Shown: positions 9,231 through 19,101, counted from the first letter of the stretch. The stretch is 64,000 bases of DNA from Sphaerisporangium rubeum (GCF_014207705.1 NZ_JACHIU010000001.1:1550001-1614000); one strand, 5' to 3'. The notes: a model not told the origin generated them from the sequence alone. A program made the numbers and translations.

Positions 9231-10448
9231 ATGCCCAAGATCAAGGTAGCGGGTCCCGTCGTCGAACTCGACGGCGACGAGATGACCCGGATCATCTGGA
9301 AGTTCATCAAGGACCAGTTGATCCTGCCCTACCTCGACGTCGATCTGAAGTACTACGACCTCGGGATCGAGCACCGTGACGCCACCGACGACCAGGTGAC
9401 GGTCGACGCGGCCAACGCCATCAAGCAGTACGGCGTCGGCGTGAAGTGCGCCACGATCACCCCCGACGAGGCGCGGGTCGAGGAGTTCGGACTCAAGAAG
9501 ATGTGGCGGTCGCCGAACGGCACGATCCGCAACATCCTCGGCGGCGTGGTCTTCCGTGAGCCGATCATCATGTCCAACGTGCCGCGGCTGGTCCCCGGCT
9601 GGACCAAGCCCATCGTGATCGGCCGTCACGCCTTCGGCGACCAGTACCGCGCCACCGACCTCAAGGTCCCCGGCGAGGGCACGCTGACCCTGACCTTCAC
9701 CCCCTCCGACGGCTCGGCCCCCATCGAGCTCGACGTCTACGACTTCCCCGGCCCCGGTGTCGCGCTCGCGATGTACAACCTGGACCAGTCGATCCGCGAC
9801 TTCGCGCGCGCCTCCATGCGCTACGGCCTCGACCGCGGCTACCCGGTCTACCTCTCGACCAAGAACACGATCCTGAAGGCCTACGACGGCCGCTTCAAGG
9901 ATCTCTTCGCCGAGGTGTACGAGGCCGAGTTCAAGGCCGACTTCGAGGCCGCCGGCATCACCTACGAGCACCGCCTGATCGACGACATGGTCGCGCAGGC
10001 GATGAAGTGGGAAGGCGGCTACGTCTGGGCCTGCAAGAACTACGACGGCGACGTCCAGTCCGACACCGTCGCGCAGGGCTTCGGCTCCCTCGGCCTGATG
10101 ACCTCGGTCCTCATGTCCCCCGACGGCCGCACCGTGGAGGCCGAGGCCGCACACGGCACCGTGACCCGCCACTACCGCCAGCACCAGCAGGGCAAGCCCA
10201 CCTCCACCAACCCGATCGCGTCCATCTTCGCCTGGACCAGGGGCCTCGCCCACCGCGGCAAGCTGGACGACCAGCCCGAGGTCACCGCCTTCGCCGACAC
10301 CTTGGAAAAGGTGTGCGTCGAGACCGTCGAATCCGGCCAGATGACCAAGGACCTCGCCATCATCGTCGGCGACGACGCCAAGTGGCTCACCACCCAGGAC
10401 TTCCTCGCCGCGTTGGACGAGAACCTGAGGAAGAAGATGGCCTCCTGA
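9231..10448 (+). CDS. icd: NADP-dependent isocitrate dehydrogenase, homodimeric eukaryote-like type
   Basis: Oxidatively decarboxylates isocitrate to 2-oxoglutarate with NADP; 405 residues, cytosolic. The sequence follows the eukaryotic/Mycobacterium Icd1 branch rather than the monomeric 80-kDa form: [14 protein letters not shown] at the N-terminus, the isocitrate-binding [27 protein letters not shown], the metal-binding IDDMVAQ, and [12 protein letters not shown] near the cofactor site. AAAGGGGAA precedes the ATG at 9231. It is the last gene of the local TCA cluster and is followed at once by a strong terminator. Confidence 0.97.
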   Translation: MPKIKVAGPVVELDGDEMTRIIWKFIKDQLILPYLDVDLKYYDLGIEHRDATDDQVTVDAANAIKQYGVGVKCATITPDEARVEEFGLKKMWRSPNGTIRNILGGVVFREPIIMSNVPRLVPGWTKPIVIGRHAFGDQYRATDLKVPGEGTLTLTFTPSDGSAPIELDVYDFPGPGVALAMYNLDQSIRDFARASMRYGLDRGYPVYLSTKNTILKAYDGRFKDLFAEVYEAEFKADFEAAGITYEHRLIDDMVAQAMKWEGGYVWACKNYDGDVQSDTVAQGFGSLGLMTSVLMSPDGRTVEAEAAHGTVTRHYRQHQQGKPTSTNPIASIFAWTRGLAHRGKLDDQPEVTAFADTLEKVCVETVESGQMTKDLAIIVGDDAKWLTTQDFLAALDENLRKKMAS

Positions 10449-10455
10449 CTGAATT

Positions 10456-10492
10456 CGGCCCCTACCTGCGGCTCTGCCGCCGGTAGGGGCCG
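10456..10492 (+). terminator. Rho-independent-like terminator after icd
   Basis: An 11-bp perfect outer stem (10456-10466 CGGCCCCTACC with 10482-10492) encloses a smaller GCGG/CCGC stem, starting 8 bases after the icd stop and followed by TTTCGTGT. Confidence 0.85.
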
Positions 10493-10624
10493 TTTCGTGT
10501 CCGGGGGTCGCTGTGCAACCCCGTGGCATGGTGCGGCCGGGGACGTGCCGCACCGGGGAGCGGCGTGCGCGCGGGGAGGGCCGCCGCTCGTGGCCCTCCC
10601 CCGCAGTTCGATGCCCTCTGGGGA

Positions 10625-11017
10625 TCAGTACACGAAGACGCTGTTCGAGTTGAGGTCGATGTCGTCGTACTCGCCGGGGTACAGCGGCATGGGAACGCCG
10701 GTGCAGTCGGTGTTGGTCCACAGCGTGGCGGTCGTGGTGGCGGTGTTGATCGCCGAGTGGGCCCGTCCCGACCCCCAGCCGTGTGTCGCGAGGTTGACAC
10801 AGACACCCGCGGGAGGATTCAACGACTGCGTGGTGAACCTCGCGCCGGTGAAGTCGTAGCCCTCGAATAAGCAGAGGGTGCGGGTGAAGTCGCACGACCC
10901 GTCGAGCGCCGAGGCGGCAGCCGGGGGGGCGGTGAGGCCGCCGGCGAACAGTGCCGCCGCCGCCAGTGACGCCGCGACCGCGAACCTGCTCTTGCGATTG
11001 GTCCTTGAAGTCCTCAC
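10625..11017 (-). CDS. Secreted peptidase inhibitor family I36-like protein
   Basis: Secreted protein of 130 residues. Residues 1-36 form a signal peptide (R/K-rich start, SLAAAALFAGG core, PAAASA cleavage region). The mature part has six cysteines or so in a beta/gamma-crystallin-like layout: CDFTRTLCLFEGYDFTG, GVCVNLA, then HSAINTATTTATLW and a short C-terminal strand pair. This fits peptidase inhibitor family I36, whose founding member SMPI of Streptomyces inhibits thermolysin-type metallopeptidases. Start: GTG at 11017 with GGGAG upstream. A thermolysin-type enzyme is encoded 7.5 kb away, a possible but untested partner. Other crystallin-like secreted proteins are an alternative. Confidence 0.7.
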   Translation of the reverse strand: MRTSRTNRKSRFAVAASLAAAALFAGGLTAPPAAASALDGSCDFTRTLCLFEGYDFTGARFTTQSLNPPAGVCVNLATHGWGSGRAHSAINTATTTATLWTNTDCTGVPMPLYPGEYDDIDLNSNSVFVY

Positions 11018-11811
11018 TTTTTCTCTCCCTTTGGCTCGAATGGCGCGATGAAACTCTGACGGTGATGAGGAAATGAATTTCCGTCACCTGGCGCATAACG
11101 CGGCGGCGCATGCGCGCCTTTGCTCGGCAAGTGGTCTCGGCCACGCTGAAAAGGGGAACGGATGTCAGCGCGACAGGTGGTGGAAATGCGACGGGAGTCG
11201 CACGCGTCCCGCACGGCGGGGTACGCGTAAGTGCACCTCACCGGCCGTGACCGGTGCGTACATGACTACGGTCAAGGTTTGGAGGGAATTTCCGGAGGGT
11301 AGGCGCAATGGGGCGATGAGCGGCTGAGCCGTGCCCTGCGACGGTTCGATGGAAAGCGGTCCGGGTGGCCCTTGAGTCGCCAGGGCTCCGGCGTCGTGGC
11401 TCTGAACAGTGCCTTTCTCACACTCACGGCGTCCCCGTACGCAGTCGAATGGTGGAGAAACAGAATCACTTACCGAGCAGTCGAACGTGCAGAAAATTAA
11501 CACATCATTGACTACGTCCGCAACACCTCGGTCAAGCGGCCATTCGCGGGAATTGTGGAATTGTGCGCCTGGCATGAGGTCCACCCCGCGCACGGAAGGT
11601 CTCCTCGCGTGCCTGCACGCATCTCTCCGCCGCCGGAAGGTCGCACCGGGAGGGGGGGCCGCCTCCCGGCGGCCCGGCGGCGGAGAACGGATCTCAGGCG
11701 ACGGCCGGGGAAGTGGAGGTCACGGCGTGGTCTCGGCAGGCTGGCAGAGTGCCAAGGGGCCGTAAAGTTCTGGTGTTGAGTTCTTGGCCCTACTACGCGG
11801 GGGAACGCGGG
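11018..11811. other. Gene-free region between divergent genes
   Basis: About 790 bases between the I36-like gene (minus strand) and the kinase gene (plus strand). It is noticeably less GC-rich than the flanks between 11030 and 11540 and must hold promoters for both genes, but I see no consensus pair that I would defend. Open frames here have no ribosome sites and no recognisable domains. Confidence 0.4.
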
Positions 11812-13644
11812 ATGCCGGTTGAGCCGCTGGGGCGGGGTGATCCACGGCAGCTTGGGCCCTTCAGCCTTGTCGGGCGGCTCGGGGAGGGGGGGCAGGGGGT
11901 CGTCTACCTCGGTCGGGACGACGACGGGGTGCGGGTGGCGGTGAAGCTGCTGCATGTGAAGTTCAGCGGGGACCTGACGGCGCGCTCGCGGTTCGCGCGG
12001 GAGTTGAAGGCGGCCGAGCGGGTCTCGTCGTTCTGCACGGCGCGGGTGGTGCAGGCCGACCTGGACGGGGACACGCCGTACATCGCGAGTGAGTACATCG
12101 AGGGTCGTTCGCTGCGGGAGACCGTGGAGGCCGGCGGGCCGCTGCGCGGCAGTGCGCTGGAGCGGCTGGCGGTGGGGACGGCGACGGCGTTGACGGCCAT
12201 CCACCACGCGGGGATCGTGCACAGGGACTTCAAGCCGGACAACGTGCTGATGGCGGCCGACGGCGCGCGGGTGGTCGACTTCGGCATCGCGCGCATCCTG
12301 GACTCCACCGGCACGATCACCAGCAGGGCCGTGGGGACGCCGGCCTACATGGCGCCTGAGCAGATCTCCGGCGGCGAGGTCGGGCCGGCCGCCGACGTGT
12401 TCGCCTGGGGGGCCACGGTGGCGTTCGCGGCGACGGGGGTCGTGCCGTTCGGCGGCAACTCCATCGCGGCGGTGCTCAACCGGGTGCTGAACGACGAGGC
12501 CGACCTCAGCGGGTTACCCGAGCCGCTGCGCGGTGTGGTGCGGGCCGGTCTGGTCAAGGAGCCCGCCGAGCGGCCCACCTCCGACGAGATCCTGCTGCGG
12601 CTGCTCGGCCGGGGGTCCCGTCCGGCGGTCCCCGTGTCCACGGCGCTGCTGACCGAGGGGCTGGAGAGCGCGGCGGCCCCCACACAGGTCGCTCCTCCGG
12701 CGACCGCGGCGCCGGCGGCGCCGGCGGCACGGCGGCGCGGGGGTGCGCGCCGGTGGGCCGCGGTGGCCGCCGCGCTGCTGGTGACGGCCGGCGGGGGAGC
12801 CGTGGCCGTCTGGAAGTGGGGCCCGTACGGTGTCGCGGCCACGCCGTCCGCGAGCCCGTCGGCGCCGGCCGGGGAATCGCCGACGCCTGCGGTCACCCCC
12901 ACGTCGTTCCGGTCCGTGGCCGACAAGGTGGCGGCCACCAAGAAGATCACCATCGCGATGCGCGACTTCGTGCCGGGGGTCGCGCTCGACAACCAGGGGA
13001 CGTGGCGCGGTTTCGAGGTGGACGTCGGCACCTACATCGCCGAGCAGCTCGGGGTACCGGCGGAGGGTGTGACGTTCCGCGCGTCGAGCAGGGCCGAGCG
13101 GGTCGGCATGCTGGACTCCGGCAAGGCCGACCTGGTGATCGCCACCTACTCGATCAACGACGACCCGGTGACGTTCGCGGGGCCGTACTACACGGCGCAC
13201 GTCGATCTGCTGGTCAGGGCCGGTGACCCGTACGAGACCGTGACGGACCTCGCGGGACGGCCGATGTGCTCGCCGGCGTCCAGTTCCTCGGTGGGGATCG
13301 TGCAGGACAAGGTCAAGGTGCGGCTCGTCCACGCGGCCACCTACGCCGACTGCATGGTGATGCTCCACGACGGCGTGGTGGACGCCGTGCCGGGGGACGA
13401 TCTGCTGCTCGCCGGGTTCGCGCAGCGCGACTCGATCCGGTACAAGGTGCTCGGCGCCAGGCTGACCGACGAACGGTACGGCGTGGCGATCAAGAAGGGG
13501 GACGTGCGCACCTGCCGGGCCGTGCGAGGGGCCGTCATGCAGATGTACCGGGACGGCACGGTGGCGGCGCTGCTGAAGAAGCACTTCGGCCGGGTGGACT
13601 TCCGCGCCGAGACGCGCATGCCGGATCTCGCCGCCTGCAAGTGA
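11812..13644 (+). CDS. Membrane Ser/Thr protein kinase fused to an extracellular solute-binding domain
   Basis: Predicted one-pass receptor kinase of 610 residues. The cytosolic kinase domain (about 14-270) has a glycine loop GRLGEGGQGVVYLG, Lys45 in VAVK, catalytic Asp139 in HRDFKPDN (Phe in place of the usual Leu), Asp156 in DFG, and an APEQ segment. A Pro/Ala linker leads to one transmembrane helix (about 315-336). Residues about 372-610 form a periplasmic-type family 3 amino-acid-binding domain (ITIAMRDFVPG, GFEVDVGTYIAEQLG, DLVIATYSI, FAGPYYTAHVDLLV). The ATG at 11812 with GGGGGAA upstream is preferred over the in-frame ATG or GTG codons further 5'. This fusion is known in actinomycetes and would couple amino-acid sensing outside the cell to phosphorylation inside. 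Confidence 0.93.
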   Translation: MPVEPLGRGDPRQLGPFSLVGRLGEGGQGVVYLGRDDDGVRVAVKLLHVKFSGDLTARSRFARELKAAERVSSFCTARVVQADLDGDTPYIASEYIEGRSLRETVEAGGPLRGSALERLAVGTATALTAIHHAGIVHRDFKPDNVLMAADGARVVDFGIARILDSTGTITSRAVGTPAYMAPEQISGGEVGPAADVFAWGATVAFAATGVVPFGGNSIAAVLNRVLNDEADLSGLPEPLRGVVRAGLVKEPAERPTSDEILLRLLGRGSRPAVPVSTALLTEGLESAAAPTQVAPPATAAPAAPAARRRGGARRWAAVAAALLVTAGGGAVAVWKWGPYGVAATPSASPSAPAGESPTPAVTPTSFRSVADKVAATKKITIAMRDFVPGVALDNQGTWRGFEVDVGTYIAEQLGVPAEGVTFRASSRAERVGMLDSGKADLVIATYSINDDPVTFAGPYYTAHVDLLVRAGDPYETVTDLAGRPMCSPASSSSVGIVQDKVKVRLVHAATYADCMVMLHDGVVDAVPGDDLLLAGFAQRDSIRYKVLGARLTDERYGVAIKKGDVRTCRAVRGAVMQMYRDGTVAALLKKHFGRVDFRAETRMPDLAACK

Positions 13645-13776
13645 CGCCGCGACCCCACGCCAAGCGATCTTTACCGGTGCCTGGGGTTCGCCGGGAGCGG
13701 CGCCGCGTGTCGGGACGGGTGCGAGGTGTGCCGGGAGGCGTTCAATTGGTGGCGAACTTATGGGGGTCGTCCATCA

Positions 13777-14310
13777 ATGGGTCTTCTCACGGCGGGAGTC
13801 GCCGGTCTCGTCCTTCTCGCCGGCGCCGGGGTGCCGCCGGTCCCGTGGCGCTCGGCGGGGGCCGATCTGTCGGTGCGCATCACGGTCGCGCCGCAGGTGG
13901 CCCAGCCGGGCCACTGGCTCACCTACCGGGTGCGGGTGCGCAACTCGGGGCCGGGGGACGCGGTGCTGCCGGTGCTGACGGTCAACGTGCCGGGTGACGT
14001 GGACATCAAGTACGTCGACGTGGCGGCCTGCCACCCCGGTGCGACACGGAACGAGGTGGTGTGCCCCTCGGACGCCGACATCCCGTCCGGCGGCTCGGGT
14101 GAGCTGACGGTGCTCGGCAAGGTGCGTGCGAGCGCGCGGGGACCGTTGCGTGCCGGCGCGCGTCTCACCTCCGACGCCAGGGACGGCAACGAGGTGGACA
14201 ACCACGTCGAACTGGTCACGAGGATCGCGCCGGCCCGGCTGGCGAACCGGCCACGGCCGGAGGTCAGGCGGACGGATGGTGTCGCGCGGTGCAGTCGGTG
14301 CCGGGGGTGA
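13777..14310 (+). CDS. Secreted protein with a DUF11-like repeat
   Basis: Protein of about 177 residues with an N-terminal hydrophobic segment (GLLTAGVAGLVLLAGAGV) and a beta-rich outer region: ADLSVRITVAPQVAQPG, LTYRVRVRNSGPGDA, a Cys pair, and DGNEVDNHVELVTRIA. This is the DUF11/CARDB-type fold seen in cell-surface proteins; no enzymatic motif is present. The ATG at 13777 has GGGGG eight to twelve bases upstream and starts at the signal segment; the GTG at 13726 would add 17 polar residues. It follows the kinase gene by 132 bases on the same strand and may be cotranscribed. Confidence 0.65.
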   Translation: MGLLTAGVAGLVLLAGAGVPPVPWRSAGADLSVRITVAPQVAQPGHWLTYRVRVRNSGPGDAVLPVLTVNVPGDVDIKYVDVAACHPGATRNEVVCPSDADIPSGGSGELTVLGKVRASARGPLRAGARLTSDARDGNEVDNHVELVTRIAPARLANRPRPEVRRTDGVARCSRCRG

Positions 14311-14467
14311 CGTGCGGCCCCCGGGTCGTGGCGAAGACCGCGCCGGCCGCCGACACCATGGCGCCGAGCAGGATCAGCGCGGCGAAGGCGAGTCTCACCA
14401 CAAAGGTCGGGAAGGTTCCGGCTCTGGCCACGCAGGAGATCACACCACAGATGACACAGAGAGACAC
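14264..14467 (-). CDS. Possible small membrane protein
   Basis: A 67-codon frame from a GTG at 14467 that overlaps the 3' end of the convergent DUF11-like gene by 47 bases. It encodes one clear hydrophobic helix (VRLAFAALILLGAMVSAAGAV) preceded by three cysteines. There is no good ribosome-binding site. It is the only plausible coding frame in the 214-base gap before galE, but may be spurious. Confidence 0.3.
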   Translation of the reverse strand: MSLCVICGVISCVARAGTFPTFVVRLAFAALILLGAMVSAAGAVFATTRGPHVTPGTDCTARHHPSA

Positions 14468-14524
14468 AGGTTTCGCAGAACGTGACTTTGTTTCTTGACC
14501 GGTCCGTGTCCCTGGATGTCCGTG

Positions 14525-15490
14525 TCAGTCGGGCCGTACGGCGGCCCAGGCGTCGGAGATGATGGTGTCCAGGTCGGTGTGCGAGGGTTTCCAGCCGAGT
14601 TCGCGCCGGATGCGCTCCGAGGACGCCACCAGCACCGCCGGGTCGCCGGGCCGGCGCTCGCGCACCTGCGCGGGGATCGGATGGCCGGTGACCTCCCGGC
14701 ACGCCGACACGACCTCGTTCACGGAGAACCCGGTGCCGCTGCCGAGGTTGTAGATCTCGTGGACCCCCGGCCGGCAGGCGTCGAGCGCGAGCAGGTGGGC
14801 CTCGGCGAGGTCGGTGATGTGGATGTAGTCGCGCACGCAGGTGCCGTCGGGGGTGGGGTAGTCGACGCCGTACACGTCGACCGACGTGCGCCGGCCGAGC
14901 GCGACCGCGAGGACGTTGGGGATCAGATGGGTCTCCACGGTGTGCCGCTCGCCGTACACGCGTCCGTCGGCGGCGGTGTGCGCGCCGGCGACGTTGAAAT
15001 AGCGCAGGCTGACCGCTCCGATGCCGTGCAGTCCCGCGTACGCCGTGAGCGCGGTGTCCACGGCCAGCTTGGAGGCGCCGTAGGGGTTGGTTGGACGGGT
15101 GGGGTCGGTCTCCTCGATGGGGGTGCGCTCGGGCTCGCCATAGGTCGCGGCGGTGGAGGAGAACACGACGCGCGGCACGCCGGCCTCGCGCACGGCGTCG
15201 AGCAGCGCGAGTGTGCCGCCGAGGTTGGCCGACCAGTACAGCCCTGGAAGTTTCACCGACTCGCCGACCAGCGACTTGGCGGCGAAGTGGAGCACGCCGT
15301 CGAAGCCGTCCTCGAGCACCGGCCCGGCCTCGGTGATCGACGCCTGGACGAACCCGGCCCCCGGCGGGACGGCGTCGGCGTGGCCGGTGGACAGGTCGTC
15401 GAGGACGGTGACCTCGTGACCGGTGTCCACGAGGCGTGCGGCCACCGCGCTCCCGACGTATCCGGCGCCTCCGGTGACCAGCAGCTTCAC
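14525..15490 (-). CDS. galE: UDP-glucose 4-epimerase
   Basis: Interconverts UDP-glucose and UDP-galactose; NAD-dependent short-chain dehydrogenase/reductase of 321 residues, cytosolic. The Rossmann motif TGGAGYVGS opens the protein, the catalytic serine lies in [10 protein letters not shown] and the Tyr/Lys pair in NPYGASKLA; later FNVAGAH and [10 protein letters not shown] are typical of GalE. I place the start at the GTG at 15490 ([13 protein letters not shown]) because GGGAGAGGA stands just upstream and the family begins there; the longer frame upstream is not conserved-looking. It is transcribed divergently from the CBS-domain gene. Confidence 0.95.
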   Translation of the reverse strand: MKLLVTGGAGYVGSAVAARLVDTGHEVTVLDDLSTGHADAVPPGAGFVQASITEAGPVLEDGFDGVLHFAAKSLVGESVKLPGLYWSANLGGTLALLDAVREAGVPRVVFSSTAATYGEPERTPIEETDPTRPTNPYGASKLAVDTALTAYAGLHGIGAVSLRYFNVAGAHTAADGRVYGERHTVETHLIPNVLAVALGRRTSVDVYGVDYPTPDGTCVRDYIHITDLAEAHLLALDACRPGVHEIYNLGSGTGFSVNEVVSACREVTGHPIPAQVRERRPGDPAVLVASSERIRRELGWKPSHTDLDTIISDAWAAVRPD

Positions 15491-15666
15491 GTGTCCGTCC
15501 TCTCCCGAAGAAGGTGTTCGACCTTTTTGGAACGTGTTGGTTCCTGTTCGATCCGCTGTCCAGCTTACGTTGCTCCGTCCGGGGATGCGGCACGGGACAG
15601 CGGGTAGGCAGCGGGTACTCTGACGCAATCATCGTCTGGCCCGAATCGTGAACGGACCTCTGATCC

Positions 15667-16989
15667 GTGCAGAACGTCGCGGCGAACATCGCCCTGGTCC
15701 TCGCCTTCGTCCTGATCGGCGGCTTCTTCGCAGCCGCGGAGATGGCGCTGGTCTCCCTGCGGGAGAGCCAGATACGCAAGCTGGCGGACGAAGGCAGGCG
15801 CGGCGCACGGGTGGCCAAGCTGGCCCGCGACCCCAACCGGTTCCTCTCGTCGGTGCAGATCGGCGTCACCGTCGCCACCGCGGCGTCGGCGGCGGTCGGC
15901 GCCGACACCCTCGCCGCGCAGCTCGAACCCGTGCTCGCCGGCACGTGGGTGCCGCGCGCCGCCGCGGGACCGCTCGCACTGCTGATCGTCACGCTGGCCA
16001 TCTCGTACGTCACGCTGGTGCTCGGCGAGCTGGCGCCGAAACGGCTGGCACGCCAGCAGGCCGAGGGCCTGTCGATCCTGGTCGCGCCGTTCCTCGACCG
16101 GCTCGCCACCCTGTCGCGGCCGGTCATCTGGGTGCTGTCGAAGTCCACCGACGGCGTGGTGCGGCTGCTCGGCGGCAACCCCGAGGAGGACCGGGCCGCG
16201 GTCACCACTGAGGAACTGCGCGACATGGTGGTCGGCCACGAGGAGCTGACCCCCGACGAGCGCGACCTGATCGACGAGGTGTTCGCGGCCGGCAAGCGCC
16301 ACCTGCGGGAGGTCATGCTGCCGCGCACCGAGGTGGAGTTCATGTCCGTGGACACGCCGCTCGCCGAGGCCGCGATCCTGGCCGCCGCCATGCCGCACTC
16401 CCGCTTCCCGGTGTTCCGGCGGTCCTATGACGACATCGTGGGATTCGTTCACGTACGCGATCTGCTGGACCCGGTGCTCACCGGCCGCATCGAGCCGATC
16501 GGCGAACTGGTCCCCATCCGGCCGGTCAAGCTGCTGCCGGCGTCCAAACGGGTGCTCGCCACGCTGACCGAGATGCGTGACGACGGACAGCACCTGGCCA
16601 TCGTGGTGGACGAGTTCGGCGGCACCGCCGGGATCGTCACCATGGAGGACCTGATGGAACAGCTCATCGGGGACATCCGTGACGAGTACGACCCTCATGG
16701 CAAACCCGTGCGCATGGTGTCAGGTGAGATGGAGGTCGACGGGCTGGTCAACCTCGACGACTTCGCCGGCGAGACCGGCATCCGGCTGGACGACGGGCCG
16801 TACGAGACGCTCGCCGGGTACGTCATGGCCCGGCTCGGCCACCTTCCCGAGGTGGGGGACGAGGTGCGCGGCTCCGGCTTCTCGCTCGTGGTGACCGAGA
16901 TGGACGGACGGCGCGTCGCGCGGGTCCGGGTCACCAGGACGACGCCGCTCAACGACGAGACCGAACCGCCGCCGGATCCCGGCGACTGA
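15667..16989 (+). CDS. Hemolysin C/CNNM-family membrane protein with CBS and CorC domains
   Basis: Integral membrane protein of 440 residues. An N-terminal DUF21/CNNM transmembrane domain (about 1-190) contains FFAAAEMALVSLRESQIRKLA and the conserved LVLGELAPKRLA. A CBS pair follows (about 210-330; VMLPRTEVEFM and IVVDEFGGTAGIVTMEDL) and a C-terminal CorC/HlyC domain. Related proteins act in magnesium or cobalt export and resistance; the name haemolysin is historical. The GTG start at 15667 lacks a strong ribosome site. It is alone on its strand, 61 bases before trpS. Confidence 0.92.
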   Translation: MQNVAANIALVLAFVLIGGFFAAAEMALVSLRESQIRKLADEGRRGARVAKLARDPNRFLSSVQIGVTVATAASAAVGADTLAAQLEPVLAGTWVPRAAAGPLALLIVTLAISYVTLVLGELAPKRLARQQAEGLSILVAPFLDRLATLSRPVIWVLSKSTDGVVRLLGGNPEEDRAAVTTEELRDMVVGHEELTPDERDLIDEVFAAGKRHLREVMLPRTEVEFMSVDTPLAEAAILAAAMPHSRFPVFRRSYDDIVGFVHVRDLLDPVLTGRIEPIGELVPIRPVKLLPASKRVLATLTEMRDDGQHLAIVVDEFGGTAGIVTMEDLMEQLIGDIRDEYDPHGKPVRMVSGEMEVDGLVNLDDFAGETGIRLDDGPYETLAGYVMARLGHLPEVGDEVRGSGFSLVVTEMDGRRVARVRVTRTTPLNDETEPPPDPGD

Positions 16990-17049
16990 TCCGCCGGTCG
17001 GCCTAACCAGGTCGCGATCGGGTCCGGAGTCCTGACAGAATTGTGTGCT

Positions 17050-18054
17050 ATGGCCAAACCTCGTGTTCTCTCCGGCATCCAGCCCACCGGCGACTCGCTG
17101 CACCTCGGCAACTACCTGGGTGCCGTCCGCCAGTGGGTCGCCATGCAGGAGACGCACGACGCGTTCTACTTCATCGCCGACCTCCACGCGATCACCGTCC
17201 ACCCGACGGCCGCGGAGCTGCGGCAGCGCACCAGGCTCACCGCCGCGCAGCTGTTCGCGGCCGGTCTCGACCCCGAGCGCAGCACGCTGTTCGTGCAGAG
17301 CCAGGTCCGTGAGCACAGCGAGCTCACGTGGATCCTCATCTGCAACACCGGCATGGGGGAGGCCGGCCGCATGACGCAGTTCAAGGACAAGGCGGCGCGG
17401 TACGGCGAGAGCGCGGCCGGGGTGGGGCTGTTCACCTACCCGATCCTCCAGGCGGCCGACATCCTGATGTACCAGGCCGACCAGGTGCCGGTGGGGGCCG
17501 ACCAGAAGCAGCACCTGGAGCTCACCCGCGACCTCGCGCAGCGGTTCAACAGCCGGTACGGCGAGACGTTCGTCGTGCCGTCGGCGTTCACCCCCAAGGA
17601 GGTCGAGAAGATCACCGACCTCCAGGACCCGCTGGCCAAGATGTCCAAGAGCTCCTCCAGCCCGCAGGGCCTGCTGGAGCTGCTCGAGGAGCCGCGCGTC
17701 CTCTCCAAGAAGATCATGCGCGCCGTCACCGACACCGGGTCCGAGGTCGTCGCCGACCCCGTGAACAAGCCCGGCGTGACCAACCTGCTGCGCATCCAGT
17801 CGGCGCTCACCGGCACGCCGGTGCCCGAGCTGGAGACGCGGTACGCGGGCCAGGGCTACGGCACCTTCAAGAAAGAGGTCGCGCAGGTCGTCGTGGACGC
17901 CTTCGCCCCGATCCGCGAGCGCACCGAGAAGCTCCTGGCCAACGAGACCGAGCTGGACCGCCTGCTCGCCGTCGGCGCGCGCCGCGCCGGTGAGGTGGCC
18001 GCCGAGACCATGCAGCTGGTGCGCGAGCGGGTCGGTTTCCTGCCGCGCGTCTGA
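17050..18054 (+). CDS. trpS: Tryptophanyl-tRNA synthetase
   Basis: Charges tRNA-Trp; class I synthetase of 334 residues, cytosolic. The HIGH-type signature is GDSLHLGNY and the KMSKS loop is [17 protein letters not shown] opens the protein and [19 protein letters not shown] forms the tryptophan/ATP pocket. I mark the ATG at 17050, but the GGAG at 17026-17029 is better spaced for the in-frame TTG at 17041, which would add three residues. No tryptophan-leader or T-box structure is visible in the short upstream gap. Confidence 0.96.
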   Translation: MAKPRVLSGIQPTGDSLHLGNYLGAVRQWVAMQETHDAFYFIADLHAITVHPTAAELRQRTRLTAAQLFAAGLDPERSTLFVQSQVREHSELTWILICNTGMGEAGRMTQFKDKAARYGESAAGVGLFTYPILQAADILMYQADQVPVGADQKQHLELTRDLAQRFNSRYGETFVVPSAFTPKEVEKITDLQDPLAKMSKSSSSPQGLLELLEEPRVLSKKIMRAVTDTGSEVVADPVNKPGVTNLLRIQSALTGTPVPELETRYAGQGYGTFKKEVAQVVVDAFAPIRERTEKLLANETELDRLLAVGARRAGEVAAETMQLVRERVGFLPRV

Positions 18055-18120
18055 CGTCCACCCGGGCCGGTCCGGCGCACGGGAGGTTTGCGGCGGCCCG
18101 CCGGTGGTAGGCCCCGGCAG

Positions 18121-18143
18121 ACCAGGCGTGCTCCTCGCCTGGT
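18121..18143 (+). terminator. Hairpin between trpS and the YihY gene
   Basis: A perfect 8-bp stem, ACCAGGCG at 18121-18128 with 18136-18143, and a 7-base loop, between trpS and the start at 18160. It has no T tract, so attenuation or mRNA stabilisation is as likely as termination. Confidence 0.45.
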
Positions 18144-18159
18144 GAAGTAGGGGGTCGGC

Positions 18160-19101
18160 ATGGCGGGTGCGTGGGCCTCGGTGACGCGGCGGATCGAGAG
18201 CGTCAAGGGTTGGGGCCGGCGGCGGCTCGCGCTGTACCGCGTGCGCTGGGCCTGGTTCGACCATCTGCTGCGCACCGTCCACCGGTACCAGGCTCAGCGG
18301 GGGGACCGGCTGGCCGGCGCGGTGACGTACTTCGCGTTCCTGTCGTTCTTCCCGCTGCTGGCGCTGGCGTTCTCGGTGTTCGGCTACGTCATCGCGTTCC
18401 GCGAAGGCGCCAGGCGCACGCTGATCGCCGCGTTGAACCAGCAGCTTCCCGGCCTCGCCGGCTCGCTGCGTGTCGATCAGCTCGCCGACGCGCGCGTCGA
18501 GGCGGGCCTCATCGGCCTGGTCGGCCTGCTGTACGCCGGGCTCGGCGCGCTGGACGCGCTGCGTGAGGCGATGCGCGACATGACCATGACGTCCGAGCCG
18601 CCGGTGAGCATGATCATCGGCAGGTTGCGCGACCTGGTGGCCTTGCTGCTGGTCGGCGTCACCCTCATGCTGTCGGTCCTGGCCGGCGGGTTCGCCGTGT
18701 CGGCCACCGGCACGGTGCTCGGCTGGTTCGGGCTCGGCCCGTCGGTCGTCGGCACGGTGCTGGTCCGGGTCGCGGCCCTGGTGATCGCACTGCTGGCGGA
18801 CACGCTGGTCTTCCTGGTGATCCTCGGCTGGCTCGGCCGGCTCACCGGGTCGCGCCGGGCCCTGCTCAAAGGCGCGCTGCTCGGCGCGGTCGGGTTCGGT
18901 GTGCTGAAGCAGCTCGCCAACCTGCTGCTGTCCGGCACGCTCAACAATCCGATCTACGGCACGTTCGCCGTGGTGGTGGGCCTGCTGGTGTGGATCAACC
19001 TGTCGGCCCGCTGGACGATGTACGTGACCGCGTGGACCGCCACCGCGGGTGGCTCACCGCCGCCGGCGCCGTCCCCGGCCCCGGCGACCGCCTACACCTG
19101 A
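18160..19101 (+). CDS. YihY/BrkB-family inner membrane protein
   Basis: Polytopic membrane protein of 313 residues. The conserved RLAGAVTYFAFLSFFPLLAL at about residues 48-67 is the family hallmark; further hydrophobic segments include LIGLVGLLYAGLGALDAL, LVALLLVGVTLMLSVLAGG, ALVIALLADTLVFLVILGW and a final YGTFAVVVGLLVWINLSA. About six helices. Its role is not established; the former label ribonuclease BN is wrong for this family. GGGGG lies 8-12 bases before the ATG. The last codons overlap the end of the convergent carboxypeptidase gene by 10 bases. Confidence 0.93.
   Translation: MAGAWASVTRRIESVKGWGRRRLALYRVRWAWFDHLLRTVHRYQAQRGDRLAGAVTYFAFLSFFPLLALAFSVFGYVIAFREGARRTLIAALNQQLPGLAGSLRVDQLADARVEAGLIGLVGLLYAGLGALDALREAMRDMTMTSEPPVSMIIGRLRDLVALLLVGVTLMLSVLAGGFAVSATGTVLGWFGLGPSVVGTVLVRVAALVIALLADTLVFLVILGWLGRLTGSRRALLKGALLGAVGFGVLKQLANLLLSGTLNNPIYGTFAVVVGLLVWINLSARWTMYVTAWTATAGGSPPPAPSPAPATAYT

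Noticed and set aside
11165..11593. 142-residue minus-strand frame upstream of the I36-like gene
   Set aside because: Low-complexity, without signal, domain or ribosome site; the region looks like a long promoter zone.
13923..16391. 822-residue open frame on the minus strand
   Set aside because: Out of frame with galE and antisense to the CBS-domain gene; Arg-rich composition typical of GC-rich shadow frames.
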